A stretch of DNA of 64,000 nucleotides from Pseudomonas sp. 5P_3.1_Bac2 (GCF_025465995.1 NZ_JANLNY010000028.1:310001-374000); one strand, 5' to 3'; shown: positions 16,011-25,978, counted from the stretch's first letter. Numbers and translations are program-made. The notes: generated by a model not told the origin, from the sequence alone.

Positions 16011-16826
16011 ATGCGTTTTCTCAACCGTTATCCCGGGCGGGGCGGCCGTGTGCTGCTGGCGCTGTTGCCGTTACTGCTGCTGGTGCTGGTGTATGGCACG
16101 ACTTCAACCCTGCGCCTGGCCGACAACCCCGCTGACCGCTTGCTGCCGAGCCTGGCACAAATGGGCGAGGCGGTGGGGCGTCTGGGCTTTACCGAGGACC
16201 CGCGCAGCGGCGAATACCTGCTGTGGCGCGACACTGGCGCAAGCCTCCTGCGTTTGGGCTTGGGCTTAGCCATCGCCGCTGCGGCGAGTCTAGTGCTGGG
16301 CATTGCCGCGGGGGTGTTTCCGCTGCTGCGTGCGCCGTTATCGCCGCTGCTGGCGGTGCTGTCGATGGTGCCGCCGCTGGCCATTCTGCCGATCCTGTTT
16401 ATCGTCTTCGGCCTGGCCGAGCTGTCCAAGGTGATGCTCATCGTCATTGGCATCACGCCCTGCCTGGCACGGGATCTGGAGCAGCGCGCCAGGGAGATCC
16501 CAGCGGAGCTGTTGATCAAGGCGCAAACCTTGGGCGCTAACAGCTGGACCCTGGTGCTACGGGTGGTCTTGCCGCAATTGCTCGCGCGCTTGCTGGTCTC
16601 GCTGCGCCTGATGCTGGGCTCGGCCTGGTTGTTTTTGATCTCGGCCGAGGCGATCTCCGCAACCGAAGGCCTGGGTTATCGGATTTTCCTCGTGCGCCGC
16701 TATATGGCCATGGATGTGATCCTGCCGTACGTGCTGTGGATAACTTTGCTGGCCTGGCTGATGGACTGGGGCCTGCGCTTGCTGCATCGGCGCTTATTCC
16801 CCTGGTCGGAAGGAGCACGCCCATGA
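16011..16826 (+). CDS. Guanidine-operon ABC transporter, permease
   Basis: A 271-residue inner-membrane permease of the SsuC/TauC type with about six transmembrane helices. The EAA-like loop reads EIPAELLIKAQTLGANSWTLVLRVVLPQLLARL (about 163-195) and contacts the ATPase. Its stop overlaps the start of the ATPase gene (ATGA at 16823-16826), implying translational coupling. Confidence 0.87.
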   Translation: MRFLNRYPGRGGRVLLALLPLLLLVLVYGTTSTLRLADNPADRLLPSLAQMGEAVGRLGFTEDPRSGEYLLWRDTGASLLRLGLGLAIAAAASLVLGIAAGVFPLLRAPLSPLLAVLSMVPPLAILPILFIVFGLAELSKVMLIVIGITPCLARDLEQRAREIPAELLIKAQTLGANSWTLVLRVVLPQLLARLLVSLRLMLGSAWLFLISAEAISATEGLGYRIFLVRRYMAMDVILPYVLWITLLAWLMDWGLRLLHRRLFPWSEGARP

Positions 16827-17629
16827 GCTTTATCGAGATCCGCAATGTCTGGCAGAGCTATGGCGAGCAGGTGGTGCTGGAGCGCCTCAATCTCAAGGTG
16901 GAGGAGGGTCAGTTCTGCACCTTGGTCGGCGCTTCGGGCTGCGGCAAGTCGACCTTCCTGCGCCTGTTGCTGGGGCAGGAGCGGCCGAGCAAAGGCCAGC
17001 TGTTGCTGCAAGGGCAGCCATTCCCCGCTGAGCCGGACGCTAGCCGCGGTGTGGTGTTCCAGCGCTATTCGGTATTCCCGCACCTGAGCGTGCTGGATAA
17101 CGTCGCCATTGGCCTAGAGCTGCCGCGCTCGTCCTTGAGCGGACGGCTGTGGGGCGGGGCCAAACGCCGTGCCCGCGAGGAAGCGGCGCAGCTGTTGGAT
17201 AAGGTCGGCCTCGGCCAGTTTTTGCAGCGCTACCCCAGCCAGCTTTCTGGCGGCATGCAACAGCGTCTGGCGATTGCTCAGGCATTGATTTCCCGGCCCC
17301 GGGTCCTGCTGCTGGATGAGCCGTTTGGCGCGCTCGATCCGGGCATCCGCAAGGACATGCACGCGCTGCTGCTGGAGCTGTGGCGCGACAGCGGCCTGAC
17401 CGTATTTATGGTCACCCATGACCTCTATGAAGGCTTTCACCTGGGCACCCGTCTGCTGGTGTTCGACAAGGTTCGCCTCGACCCGCAGGCGCCCCAAGCC
17501 TACGGCGCCCGCATCACCTACGACATTGCCTTGAACCACGACCGCGTACAGGCCCGGGCACAAGTTGCTGCCCTGCCGGTGCCGGTTCGCCAAGCCATCC
17601 AGCCATCCTCTGCGGAGCTAATCCTATGA
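16823..17629 (+). CDS. Guanidine-operon ABC transporter, ATPase
   Basis: 268 residues. Walker A GASGCGKST is near residues 38-46, the signature LSGGMQQRLAIAQAL near 139-153 and Walker B LLLDEPFGALD near 162-172. It energises the permease encoded just upstream. The start is the ATG in the ATGA overlap; an upstream frame open from 16736 lies inside the permease gene and is not used. About 50 residues at the C terminus extend beyond the core domain. The stop overlaps the next start (17626). Confidence 0.9.
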   Translation: MSFIEIRNVWQSYGEQVVLERLNLKVEEGQFCTLVGASGCGKSTFLRLLLGQERPSKGQLLLQGQPFPAEPDASRGVVFQRYSVFPHLSVLDNVAIGLELPRSSLSGRLWGGAKRRAREEAAQLLDKVGLGQFLQRYPSQLSGGMQQRLAIAQALISRPRVLLLDEPFGALDPGIRKDMHALLLELWRDSGLTVFMVTHDLYEGFHLGTRLLVFDKVRLDPQAPQAYGARITYDIALNHDRVQARAQVAALPVPVRQAIQPSSAELIL

Positions 17630-18354
17630 CCCCTGCTGCTGTGACGCCCACTCCTGCGTTGTATGAAGAAACCGTCCCGGGCGGCGGCCATACCTCATTT
17701 ATCCTCAAGCGCGGGCAGACCCTGCGCATCACTGATCTCGAAGGCGCGGCCAACGTCAGCCTGCTGCTGCTCAACGCCACTCAGCTCAGCGAACGCCTTA
17801 ACCTGCCTGACACCCTTAAGGGCCAGCACACCGCCCGCCTGAGCAGCGGCCACTGTCTGTATTCGGACATGGGCCGGGTGCTGGCGGCGATCACCGCCGA
17901 CACCTGCGGCTGGCACGACAGCTTCGGCGGCGTGCTCAACGCCGAGGAAGTGCGCGAGAAATACGGTCAGGGCCGCTATCAGGAGCTGCGTAACGGCTTC
18001 TTCCGCAATGGCACGGACAACCTGTTGGTGGAGATGGGCAAGTGGAACCTCGACCTGCAGGACCTGCTGATGGTGATCAACCTGTTCAGCAAGGTCACCG
18101 TGGACGAGCAAGGCGGCTTTGCCTTTGTCGCGGGCAACTCCAAGCCCGGTGATTACCTTGAGCTGTACGCGGCGATGGACAGCCTGGTGATTCTCACCGC
18201 CTTGCAGCACCCCATGGACCCGAATCCCGTGTACGCGCCGCGTCCGGTGCAACTGGCGGTACGCGTTGAGCCAGATGCCGACTTGGCCCTCAGCCGCGCC
18301 CTGCGCCCGGAAAACGGCCGGGCCTTGCACAACACCGAACGCTTTTACCTTTAA
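17626..18354 (+). CDS. DUF1989 protein, carboxyguanidine deiminase subunit
   Basis: 242 residues of the 'urea carboxylase-associated protein 1' type. DUF1989 landmarks are LKRGQTLRITDLEGAANVS, GHCLYSDMGRVLAAITADT and GWHDSFGGVLN. Two such proteins form a deiminase that converts carboxyguanidine, made by guanidine carboxylase, to allophanate and ammonia (published for this gene family, CgdA/CgdB). It overlaps the ATPase stop by 4 bp and is followed 11 bp later by its partner. I do not assign the A or B letter from sequence alone. Confidence 0.9.
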   Translation: MTPAAVTPTPALYEETVPGGGHTSFILKRGQTLRITDLEGAANVSLLLLNATQLSERLNLPDTLKGQHTARLSSGHCLYSDMGRVLAAITADTCGWHDSFGGVLNAEEVREKYGQGRYQELRNGFFRNGTDNLLVEMGKWNLDLQDLLMVINLFSKVTVDEQGGFAFVAGNSKPGDYLELYAAMDSLVILTALQHPMDPNPVYAPRPVQLAVRVEPDADLALSRALRPENGRALHNTERFYL

Positions 18355-18365
18355 GGAGCTGCCCC

Positions 18366-19001
18366 ATGAGCCTGACCAGCAGTGCCCTCAGCGCTGATAG
18401 CGCGCGCTTCAGCCACACCATCCCGGCCGGCGAGCCTTACCTGTTTGAAGTCAAAGCCGGGCAGACCCTGCGCTTGCTTGATCTGCAAGGTAACCAAGCC
18501 ATCGACACGCTGTTCTACAGCGCGGCCAATCCCCGTGAACGCTACGACCCGCAGCGCACCCTGCGGCGGCAGAACAACGCTTATCTCACCACCGGCAGCG
18601 TGCTGTATTCCAACCTCGGCCAGGCGCTGCTGAGCATCGTCGCCGACACCTGTGGCCGCCACGACACCTTAGGCGGCGCCTGCGCCCAGGAGAGCAACAC
18701 GGTGCGCTACGCCCACGACAAGCGCTACATGCACAGCTGCCGCGACAACTTCCTGTGCGCCTGCCTGCATGACGGGCGCCTGAACAAGCGCGACATCGGC
18801 GCCAACATCAACTTCTTCATGAACGTGCCGGTCACCCCTGAAGGCGGCCTGACCTTTGAAGACGGCATCTCCGCCGCCGGTAAGTACGTGGAGCTGAAGG
18901 CGCATAAAGACGTGATCGTGCTGATCTCCAACTGCCCGCAACTGAACAACCCCTGTAACGGCTGGAACCCGACCCCGGCGCAAGTGCTGGTGTGGGACTG
19001 A
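18366..19001 (+). CDS. DUF1989 protein, second carboxyguanidine deiminase subunit
   Basis: 211 residues, 'urea carboxylase-associated protein 2' type, paralogous to the upstream protein. It shares VKAGQTLRLLDLQGNQAIDT and LYSNLGQALLSIVADTCGRHD. It carries extra Cys residues (GGACAQES, HSCRDNFLCACLHDGR, SNCPQLNNPC), some probably metal ligands, that the first subunit lacks, so catalysis probably depends on this chain (inference). A good ribosome binding site (AAGGAG) precedes the ATG. Confidence 0.9.
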   Translation: MSLTSSALSADSARFSHTIPAGEPYLFEVKAGQTLRLLDLQGNQAIDTLFYSAANPRERYDPQRTLRRQNNAYLTTGSVLYSNLGQALLSIVADTCGRHDTLGGACAQESNTVRYAHDKRYMHSCRDNFLCACLHDGRLNKRDIGANINFFMNVPVTPEGGLTFEDGISAAGKYVELKAHKDVIVLISNCPQLNNPCNGWNPTPAQVLVWD

Positions 19002-19107
19002 CCGGGCCAGGTTGCTGCTCTTGATTTGGCGCTGCGTAGCGCTGCCCCGTGGACGACCACGGTGTGCTTCCACCTTGCGGGACGGCCCGCATCCCGGGAA
19101 TACCGAG

Positions 19108-22100
19108 ATGATCGACACTCTTCTGATTGCCAACCGTGGCGCGATTGCTTGCCGCGTGTTGCGCACCCTGCGTGCCCTAAAAATTCGCGGCGTGAGTGTC
19201 TACGCCGAGGCCGATGTGGCCAGTCTGCATGTGCAACAGGCCGATCAGGCCATCAGCCTGGGGGACGGCGGCGCCGGGTCAACCTATCTGGCTGTGGATA
19301 AGATTCTTGCCGCCGCCCGCATAAGCGGCGCTCAGGCGATTCACCCCGGCTATGGCTTTCTCTCAGAAAACGCCGCCTTCGCCGAAGCCTGCGAGGCCGC
19401 CGGGATTGCCTTTGTCGGCCCCACGCCGGAGCAACTGCGGGTGTTCGGCCTCAAGCACAGCGCCCGCGCCTTGGCCAAACAGCAAGGCGTACCGCTGCTC
19501 GAAGGCACCGGGTTGCTCGAAGACCTCGCCGCCGCGCTGGCTGCCGGCGAGCAGCTGGGTTATCCACTGATGCTGAAAAGCACCGCCGGCGGTGGCGGTA
19601 TCGGCATGCGCGTATGCCGTTCGGCCGAGGAGCTGAGCGAAGCCTTCGACACGGTGCGGCGCTTAGGGCAGAACAACTTCAGCGACGCCGGGGTGTTTAT
19701 CGAGAAGTACATCGAGCGTGCCCGCCACCTGGAAGTGCAGGTGTTTGGTGACGGTCGTGGCGAGGTGCTGGCCCTTGGCGTGCGCGACTGCTCGGTGCAG
19801 CGGCGCAACCAGAAGGTGCTCGAAGAAACCCCGGCGCCCAACCTGCCAGTCGGCATATCGGAGGCGCTGTGTGCGGCGGCGCTGAAACTGGCCCGGGCGG
19901 TGAATTATCGCAGCGCCGGCACCGTCGAGTTTGTCTATGACGCGCAGGCTGAGCGCTTTTACTTTCTTGAAGTCAACACCCGCTTGCAGGTTGAGCACGG
20001 CGTCACCGAGCAGGTCTGGGGCGTGGACTTGGTGCGCTGGATGGTCGAGCTGGCCGCCGGCACTCTGGCGCCGTTAAGCGAGCTGGCGACGGGCTTGCAG
20101 CCAAGCGGCCATGCGATTCAGGCGCGGCTGTATGCCGAAGATCCGGGGCGCGATTTCCAACCCAGTCCCGGCTTGCTGACGGCGCTGGCGTTCCCCGCCG
20201 CAGACGGGCACAAGCTGCGTATCGACACCTGGGTTGAGGCCGGCTGTGAAATCCCGCCGTACTTCGACCCGATGATCGCCAAGCTGATCGCTTGGGCGCC
20301 GAGTCGCGAGCAAGCGCGTTTGGGCTTGGACGCGGCGCTTGGAGACAGCCTGCTGTATGGAGTGGAAACCAATCGCGGGTATTTACGCCAGATCCTCGCC
20401 GACACGCCGTTTGCCAGCGGCGAGCCGTGGACCCGTTGTCTGGAGGCATTGGAGTACCGCGTTACAACCTTTGAGGTGATCAGCGCCGGCACCCAAACCA
20501 CCGTGCAGGACGTACCGGGCCGGCTCGGTTACTGGGCCGTCGGCGTGCCACCCTCCGGGCCGATGGACGACCGCGCCTTACGCTTGGGCAACCGCTTGCT
20601 GGGCAATGTGGCAAGTGCGGCGGGGTTGGAAATCACCATGAGCGGGCCGGCCCTGCGCTTTAACTGCGATGCCGTGGTGGCGGTGACCGGTGCGCCTATC
20701 CCATTGTGGTTAAACAACGTGGAACAAGCGCTGAATACCGCGCTGTTTGTCCCCGCTGGCAGCATCTTGGCGCTGGGCACTATGGCCGCCGCAGGCGCGC
20801 GCAGCTATCTGGCTATCCGTGGCGGTGTGCAGGTGCCGGATTATCTGGGCAGCAAGAGCACCTTCACCCTCGGCCAGTTTGGCGGTCACGCTGGCCGCGC
20901 CCTGCGCGCCGGCGATGTGCTGCACCTGCTGGCGCTGGAGAGCCCAGTGGCTGGCGCGGCGTTGCCAACCGCGTTGCACAGCGATCTGCCGGCTGTGCGG
21001 CAACTGCGGGTGATCTACGGCCCCCATGGCGCGCCGGAATACTTTAGCCCGGCCTATATCGACACCTTCTTCAACACCGACTGGGAAGTGCACTTCAACT
21101 CCAGCCGCACCGGTGTGCGTTTGATTGGGCCCAAGCCTGAGTGGGTGCGCGACAGCGGCGGCGAGGCGGGTTTGCATCCGTCCAACATTCACGACAATCC
21201 CTACGCCATTGGCGCGGTGGACTTTACCGGCGATATGCCGGTGATCCTCGGCCCGGACGGGCCCAGCCTCGGTGGTTTTGTCTGTCCGGTGACGGTGATC
21301 GAGGCTGATCTGTGGCAGCTGGGGCAGCTTAAGGCCGGCGACAAGCTGCGCTTTGTTCCTGTGGATATCTCCACCGCGCGGCGCTTGGCGGCGGCGCGGT
21401 TGGCAGAAGTGCATAGCCTGAATGCGGTGGCTGTGGACTGGCAACCGGCGGCGCTGAGCTCGCCGATCGTGCTGACGCTTGGCCAGGACGATTGCCGTTT
21501 GCTCGCACGTTTATCCGGTGATACCCATCTGCTGCTGGAGATCGGCGCGCCAGAGCTGGACCTGGTCCTGCGCTTTCGCGCCCATGCCCTGATGCAGGCG
21601 CTGGAGGCTAAGACGCTTGCCGGGGTGATCGACCTGACGCCGGGCATCCGCTCCCTGCAAGTGCATTACCAGCCGCAGGTGCTGGCGCTGGAAACGTTGT
21701 TGGGCGCCATCGCTGAATTGTGGGAGGGCGTATGCAACGCAGCGGATTTAACGGTGCCGTCGCGCATCGTCCATTTGCCGTTGTCTTGGGACGATCCGGC
21801 CTGCCAGTTGGCCATCGAAAAATACATGACCACGGTGCGCAAAGACGCGCCCTGGTGCCCGAGCAACCTGGAGTTTATCCGCCGCATCAATGCTCTGACT
21901 GACCTCGACGCGGTGCAGCGCACGGTGTTCGAGGCCAGTTATCTGGTGATGGGCTTAGGCGATGTTTACTTAGGCGCGCCGGTGGCCACGCCGCTCGATC
22001 CGCGCCACCGCCTGGTGACCACCAAATACAACCCGGCGCGCACCTGGACCGCAGAAAACTCGGTGGGCATCGGCGGCGCTTATCTGTGCGTGTACGGCAT

Positions 22101-22734
22101 GGAAGGGCCGGGTGGTTACCAGTTTGTTGGGCGCACCCTGCAAATGTGGAACCGCTACCGCGAGGTTGCCGCCTTTGCCGGCAAGCCATGGCTGTTGCGC
22201 TTTTTCGACCAGATCCGCTTTTACCCGGTCAGCGCCGAAGAGCTGCTGCAGATCCGCCGTGATTTCCCCTTGGGGCGTTATCCGCTGCACATCGAAGACA
22301 GCCGCCTGAATCTGGCTGAGTACCAGGCCTTTCTCAGCCGCGAGAGCGCTGGCATCGAGGCCTTTCGCAGCCAGCAACGGGCCGCCTTTGATGCTGAGCG
22401 TCAGCGCTGGATCGCCAGCGGCCAAGCCCATTTCGACAGCGCAGAAGTGCCTGCCGAACTGACCGCCGAGGCGCCGCTGACGGCCGGCCAGCGCGCCATC
22501 GAAAGTCATATCGCCGGCAACCTCTGGCAGGTTCAGGTGCAAGTGGGGCAGCAGGTCAGCGCCGGCGAAGTGCTGGTGATTCTTGAGTCAATGAAGATGG
22601 AAATTGCCCTGGACGCACCCTGCGCCGGGATCGTCCGTGAGGTCCGCGTGCAGCCTGGCTCGGCGGTGCGCGCGGGGCAGTGTGTGGTGGTGATTGAGGC
22701 TAAGGCTATTAAGGAGAGTGAACATGCCACTTAA
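19108..22734 (+). CDS. Guanidine carboxylase (urea carboxylase family, biotin-dependent)
   Basis: 1208 residues from the ATG at 19108 (MIDTLLIANRGAIACRV); a longer reading from 19012 lacks homology. It adds CO2 to guanidine using ATP and biotin. Order: biotin carboxylase (about 1-450, Gly-rich ATP loop GGGGIGMR near 160, FLEVNTRLQVEHGVTE); the AHS2/KipA-like part of the carboxyltransferase (VISAGTQTTVQDVPGRLGYW near 460); an AHS1/KipI-like part; then LSWDDPACQLAIEKYM and WCPSNLEFIRR; and a C-terminal biotinyl domain with ESMKMEI (biotinylated Lys near 1163). Riboswitch, deiminase pair and allophanate hydrolase context point to guanidine rather than urea. The substrate-deciding Asp/Asn position was not resolved without an alignment. 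Confidence 0.93.
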   Translation: MIDTLLIANRGAIACRVLRTLRALKIRGVSVYAEADVASLHVQQADQAISLGDGGAGSTYLAVDKILAAARISGAQAIHPGYGFLSENAAFAEACEAAGIAFVGPTPEQLRVFGLKHSARALAKQQGVPLLEGTGLLEDLAAALAAGEQLGYPLMLKSTAGGGGIGMRVCRSAEELSEAFDTVRRLGQNNFSDAGVFIEKYIERARHLEVQVFGDGRGEVLALGVRDCSVQRRNQKVLEETPAPNLPVGISEALCAAALKLARAVNYRSAGTVEFVYDAQAERFYFLEVNTRLQVEHGVTEQVWGVDLVRWMVELAAGTLAPLSELATGLQPSGHAIQARLYAEDPGRDFQPSPGLLTALAFPAADGHKLRIDTWVEAGCEIPPYFDPMIAKLIAWAPSREQARLGLDAALGDSLLYGVETNRGYLRQILADTPFASGEPWTRCLEALEYRVTTFEVISAGTQTTVQDVPGRLGYWAVGVPPSGPMDDRALRLGNRLLGNVASAAGLEITMSGPALRFNCDAVVAVTGAPIPLWLNNVEQALNTALFVPAGSILALGTMAAAGARSYLAIRGGVQVPDYLGSKSTFTLGQFGGHAGRALRAGDVLHLLALESPVAGAALPTALHSDLPAVRQLRVIYGPHGAPEYFSPAYIDTFFNTDWEVHFNSSRTGVRLIGPKPEWVRDSGGEAGLHPSNIHDNPYAIGAVDFTGDMPVILGPDGPSLGGFVCPVTVIEADLWQLGQLKAGDKLRFVPVDISTARRLAAARLAEVHSLNAVAVDWQPAALSSPIVLTLGQDDCRLLARLSGDTHLLLEIGAPELDLVLRFRAHALMQALEAKTLAGVIDLTPGIRSLQVHYQPQVLALETLLGAIAELWEGVCNAADLTVPSRIVHLPLSWDDPACQLAIEKYMTTVRKDAPWCPSNLEFIRRINALTDLDAVQRTVFEASYLVMGLGDVYLGAPVATPLDPRHRLVTTKYNPARTWTAENSVGIGGAYLCVYGMEGPGGYQFVGRTLQMWNRYREVAAFAGKPWLLRFFDQIRFYPVSAEELLQIRRDFPLGRYPLHIEDSRLNLAEYQAFLSRESAGIEAFRSQQRAAFDAERQRWIASGQAHFDSAEVPAELTAEAPLTAGQRAIESHIAGNLWQVQVQVGQQVSAGEVLVILESMKMEIALDAPCAGIVREVRVQPGSAVRAGQCVVVIEAKAIKESEHAT

Positions 22735-24523
22735 ATTTGATCTGCGTTTGGAGGCCTTAGCGGCGAGCTACGCCTCCGGCGAGTTACGCCCGCGCCAGCT
22801 GATTAGGCAATTGCGTGACCAAGCGCTGGCGCTAAACCCGCAGTATCACCTGTTTATCAATGTGCTGAGCGAGGCCGAGCTGGAGCCTTATCTGGCCGCG
22901 TTGGACAGGCTCAACCCCGCAGATTTGCCGCTGTACGGCGTGCCCTTTGCGATTAAGGACAACATCGATCTGGCGGGCATTGCCACCACGGCCGCCTGCC
23001 CGGAGTTCGCCTATGTGCCGAAGCAAAGCGCGACCCTGGTCGAGCAGTTAATCGCGCTGGGTGCGGTGCCCATCGGCAAGACCAATCTGGATCAGTTCGC
23101 CACTGGCCTTAACGGCACGCGCTCGCCTTATGGCGCTTGCCGCAACGGTGTGCACCCGGACTATCCGTCCGGTGGTTCCAGTGCCGGCTCTGCTCTGGCC
23201 GTGGCGCTGGGCGTGGTCAGCTTTGCCCTCGGCACCGACACCGCCGGCAGTGGCCGGGTGCCGGCGGCGCTGAATAATCTGGTCGGGTTGAAGGCGACCA
23301 AGGGGCTGCTGTCCACCGCCGGCGTGGTGCCGGCCTGTCGTACCCTCGACTGCACCACGTTCTTTACCGCCAGTGCCGCTGAGGCCAGCTGTTTGCTGGG
23401 TCTGACGGCGCGACTCGATCCACGGGATGCCTATAGCCGCAGCAACCCGCAGTGGAACGACGCCAGCGCCTTTGGCCGGCCGCAGCCCGGTTTTCGCTTT
23501 GGCGTACCTCGGCAGTTGGAGTTTCTCGGCTGCTCGCAAAGCCCGGCACTGTTTGCTCAGGCTGTGGAGCAGTTGCGCGAGTTGGGGGGGGAGGCGGTGG
23601 AAATCGACTTTGCGCCGTTTCTGCAAGCGGCGCGCTTGCTCTATGAAGGCCCATGGGTGGCCGAGCGTTACAGCGTGGCCGGCGATCTGATCGAGCAGCA
23701 GCCTGATGCCGTGTTGCCGGTGATTCACGACGTGCTGCGCAAAGCGCCGAAGCTCACAGCCGTGGAGGCCTTCCGCGCCCAGTACCAGTTGCAGGAGCTG
23801 AAAGCCCAGTGTGACCGTCTGATGGCTGAGTTGGACTGCGTGCTAACCCCAGCCTACCCGCGCCCGGTGACGCTGGCGGAGCTGGCCGCTGAGCCCGTCC
23901 AGCGCAACGCTGAGCTGGGTTGGTACACCAACTTTATGAACCTGCTCGACTACGCCGCCGTGGCCGTGCCTGGCGCGGTCATGAGCAACGGCCTGCCCTG
24001 GGGCGTGACCCTGTTCGGGCGGGCCTTTACCGATCAGTGGCTGCTGGGGTTGGCCGATGCACTGCAACGTTTGCATGCTCTGCCGTTGGTGGGTGAGCGG
24101 GCGCTCAGCGCAGCGGCGCCGGTCAATCTGGCGCGCAATGACCGGGCGCAGTTGGTGGTTTGCGGTGCGCATTTGGATGGCCTGGCGCTGAACTGGCAAT
24201 TGCGTAATCGCGGCGGCCGTTTGCTGCGGCAAACCAGCACCGCGCCCAATTATCGTCTGTACGCCTTGCCTGGCGGCCCGCCGCAGCGCCCTGGTTTACA
24301 TCGCGTCACCCACGCTGGGGTGGCGATTGAAGTCGAAGTCTGGGACTTGCCCAGCGCCGAACTGGGCTCGTTCCTCACCGGCATTCCAGCACCTCTGGGC
24401 TTGGGCAAGGTGGAGCTGGCCGATGGCAGTTGGCTGACCAGTTTTATCTGCGAGAGCCATGCTCTGGCCTGTGCGCAAGATATCAGCCACTTCGGCGGCT
24501 GGCGCGCTTATCTAGCGCATTGA
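22724..24523 (+). CDS. atzF: Allophanate hydrolase
   Basis: 599 residues. It splits allophanate to ammonia and CO2, the last step of guanidine assimilation. The amidase-signature triad is visible: Lys78 (FAIKDN), the cis-Ser in PSGGSSAGSA (Ser152/153) and the nucleophile Ser176 in DTAGSGR. A C-terminal domain of about 140 residues (from about 460, NDRAQLVVCGAHLDG) matches the AtzF C-terminal extension. The start is the ATG at 22724 after AAGGAG, overlapping the carboxylase stop by 11 bp. It ends the operon that began at 14936. Confidence 0.93.
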   Translation: MPLKFDLRLEALAASYASGELRPRQLIRQLRDQALALNPQYHLFINVLSEAELEPYLAALDRLNPADLPLYGVPFAIKDNIDLAGIATTAACPEFAYVPKQSATLVEQLIALGAVPIGKTNLDQFATGLNGTRSPYGACRNGVHPDYPSGGSSAGSALAVALGVVSFALGTDTAGSGRVPAALNNLVGLKATKGLLSTAGVVPACRTLDCTTFFTASAAEASCLLGLTARLDPRDAYSRSNPQWNDASAFGRPQPGFRFGVPRQLEFLGCSQSPALFAQAVEQLRELGGEAVEIDFAPFLQAARLLYEGPWVAERYSVAGDLIEQQPDAVLPVIHDVLRKAPKLTAVEAFRAQYQLQELKAQCDRLMAELDCVLTPAYPRPVTLAELAAEPVQRNAELGWYTNFMNLLDYAAVAVPGAVMSNGLPWGVTLFGRAFTDQWLLGLADALQRLHALPLVGERALSAAAPVNLARNDRAQLVVCGAHLDGLALNWQLRNRGGRLLRQTSTAPNYRLYALPGGPPQRPGLHRVTHAGVAIEVEVWDLPSAELGSFLTGIPAPLGLGKVELADGSWLTSFICESHALACAQDISHFGGWRAYLAH

Positions 24524-24960
24524 CCGGGGGGGTGTGAGCTTACCGCGCGGGCTAAACAGACAGTACGCACTGATGTCTTGCTCCGCGGCGTTGGGATGCC
24601 TAAGCACCACGGCGAAAATGGCTGGGTCGGTATGGATCTTCCGGCCTTCGTGTCACACCAGAATTAAGCCCTCTCGACAGAGTTTCCGGCATCACCCTAA
24701 GCACTTTGCTGATGCTGTGGCTGTCATTCGCAACCCTTGTCTGCACAGGCGAAAAGTCATGGGAACGGGCCAAGTTTTGATCTCCGAGATACCGGCCTGG
24801 CTTCTTCGCCATTGCCCATCTTTGGCTTAGGGCTGAAATGCGCCAGGCCTGTGGATAACTGCAGCGCCAGGGCAGCCCTTAGCGGCGGCTATCCCATCGT
24901 TTGGCCAGATCACGCCTATATGGCTCAGGCCCATCTCGATAACGGCGAGCTGTTGGCGGT
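24524..24960. other. Intergenic region, no recognisable gene
   Basis: 437 bp between the convergent allophanate hydrolase and LysR genes. Short open frames exist on both strands (the longest on the minus strand at 24600-24812) but none resembles a known family or has a good ribosome binding site. A perfect DnaA box (TGTGGATAA) lies at 24850-24858. Confidence 0.6.
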
Positions 24961-25863
24961 CTACAGCAGGCGCGCATCGGGGGTCAGCTGCTGCAGTTGC
25001 GGGCCGGCCCAGTCGACAAAGGCTTTGACCCGTGGCGACAGCTGCAACGAGTGGGGATAGACCAGCTGAATCGGTAAATCCTCCGGCTCGAAAGCGCTCA
25101 AGATTCGCAGCAAGCGCCCGTCAGCCAACTCCTGCGCCACTTGATAGTGCATCAGCCGGGCAATCCCCAGGCCCTGCACGCAGGCCAGGCTGGCCGCGCG
25201 CACCGAGGAGCAGAGCAGGCGCGGATTGACCTGTTGCGCCCACTGTTTGTCGCCACTGCGAAAATACCAATGCCGACCCTGGGCGCTGGTGCTGATGCAG
25301 GCGTGCTCGTGCAAGGTATGAGGCTGCTCGATGGGCGCCGCGCTGCTCAGGTACTCGGGGCTGGCGCAGGTGATCAGGCGCGTGCTGCTGACCGGGCGGG
25401 CCAGCAGCCCCGAGTCAGGCAGCGGGCCAATGCGCAAAGCCAGATCGAGGCGCTCATCCAGCAGCGGCACCACCTGATCGCTCAGGTTCAGCTCGATCCG
25501 CATCGCCGGGTGCGCCTGCAAAAAGGCATTCACCAGCGGGGCGACATAACGCGAGCCGAACTCCACCGGCGCGGTGATGCGTAACTGGCCGCGCATCACC
25601 CCATCGCGGCCGTCCAGGCGCTGCTCCATCTCATCGAACTCGGCCAGCATGCGTCGGCTCCAGGCCAGGTATTCGGCGCCCTCACTGGTCAGGGCCATGC
25701 TCCGGGTGCTGCGGTTAAGCAGGCGCACGCCCAGGTGTTTTTCCAGCGCCGCCAAGGAGCGCACCAACGAGGCCAGCGACTGCCCGGTGACAGTGGCGGC
25801 CGCGCTGAGGCTGCCGCTGTCGACGATGCGTACGAAATTGGCGATTGCTTTGAGCCTGTCCAT
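24961..25863 (-). CDS. LysR-family transcriptional regulator
   Basis: 300 residues from the ATG at 25863 (MDRLKAIANFVRIVDSGSLS). The N-terminal winged helix-turn-helix reads AAATVTGQSLASLVRSLAALEKHLGVRLLNRSTR; the rest is a periplasmic-binding-like effector domain (VAPLVNAFLQAHPAMRIELNLSD). It sits divergent to the VOC and GST genes (115 bp apart), so it probably controls them. The first 29 codons of the longer frame lack homology and are excluded. Confidence 0.9.
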   Translation of the reverse strand: MDRLKAIANFVRIVDSGSLSAAATVTGQSLASLVRSLAALEKHLGVRLLNRSTRSMALTSEGAEYLAWSRRMLAEFDEMEQRLDGRDGVMRGQLRITAPVEFGSRYVAPLVNAFLQAHPAMRIELNLSDQVVPLLDERLDLALRIGPLPDSGLLARPVSSTRLITCASPEYLSSAAPIEQPHTLHEHACISTSAQGRHWYFRSGDKQWAQQVNPRLLCSSVRAASLACVQGLGIARLMHYQVAQELADGRLLRILSAFEPEDLPIQLVYPHSLQLSPRVKAFVDWAGPQLQQLTPDARLL

Positions 25864-25978
25864 TGTCAACTTCCGGATTAGTGCGAAGGGTGCATAGCTG
25901 TTGTCAGCTTGGCGGTATAGGTGAAAGGCGCGGGAGACCTGACACTGCAAGCACTGTTAGGCAGCACAGAGCACAGTG

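Noticed and set aside
19108..22734. Annotation as urea carboxylase
   Set aside because: The guanidine-I riboswitch and adjacent DUF1989 deiminase pair indicate guanidine as substrate; urea specificity is not excluded without checking the deciding residue.
24600..24812. 70-codon minus-strand frame between allophanate hydrolase and LysR genes
   Set aside because: No recognisable family and no ribosome binding site; left as unexplained intergenic DNA.
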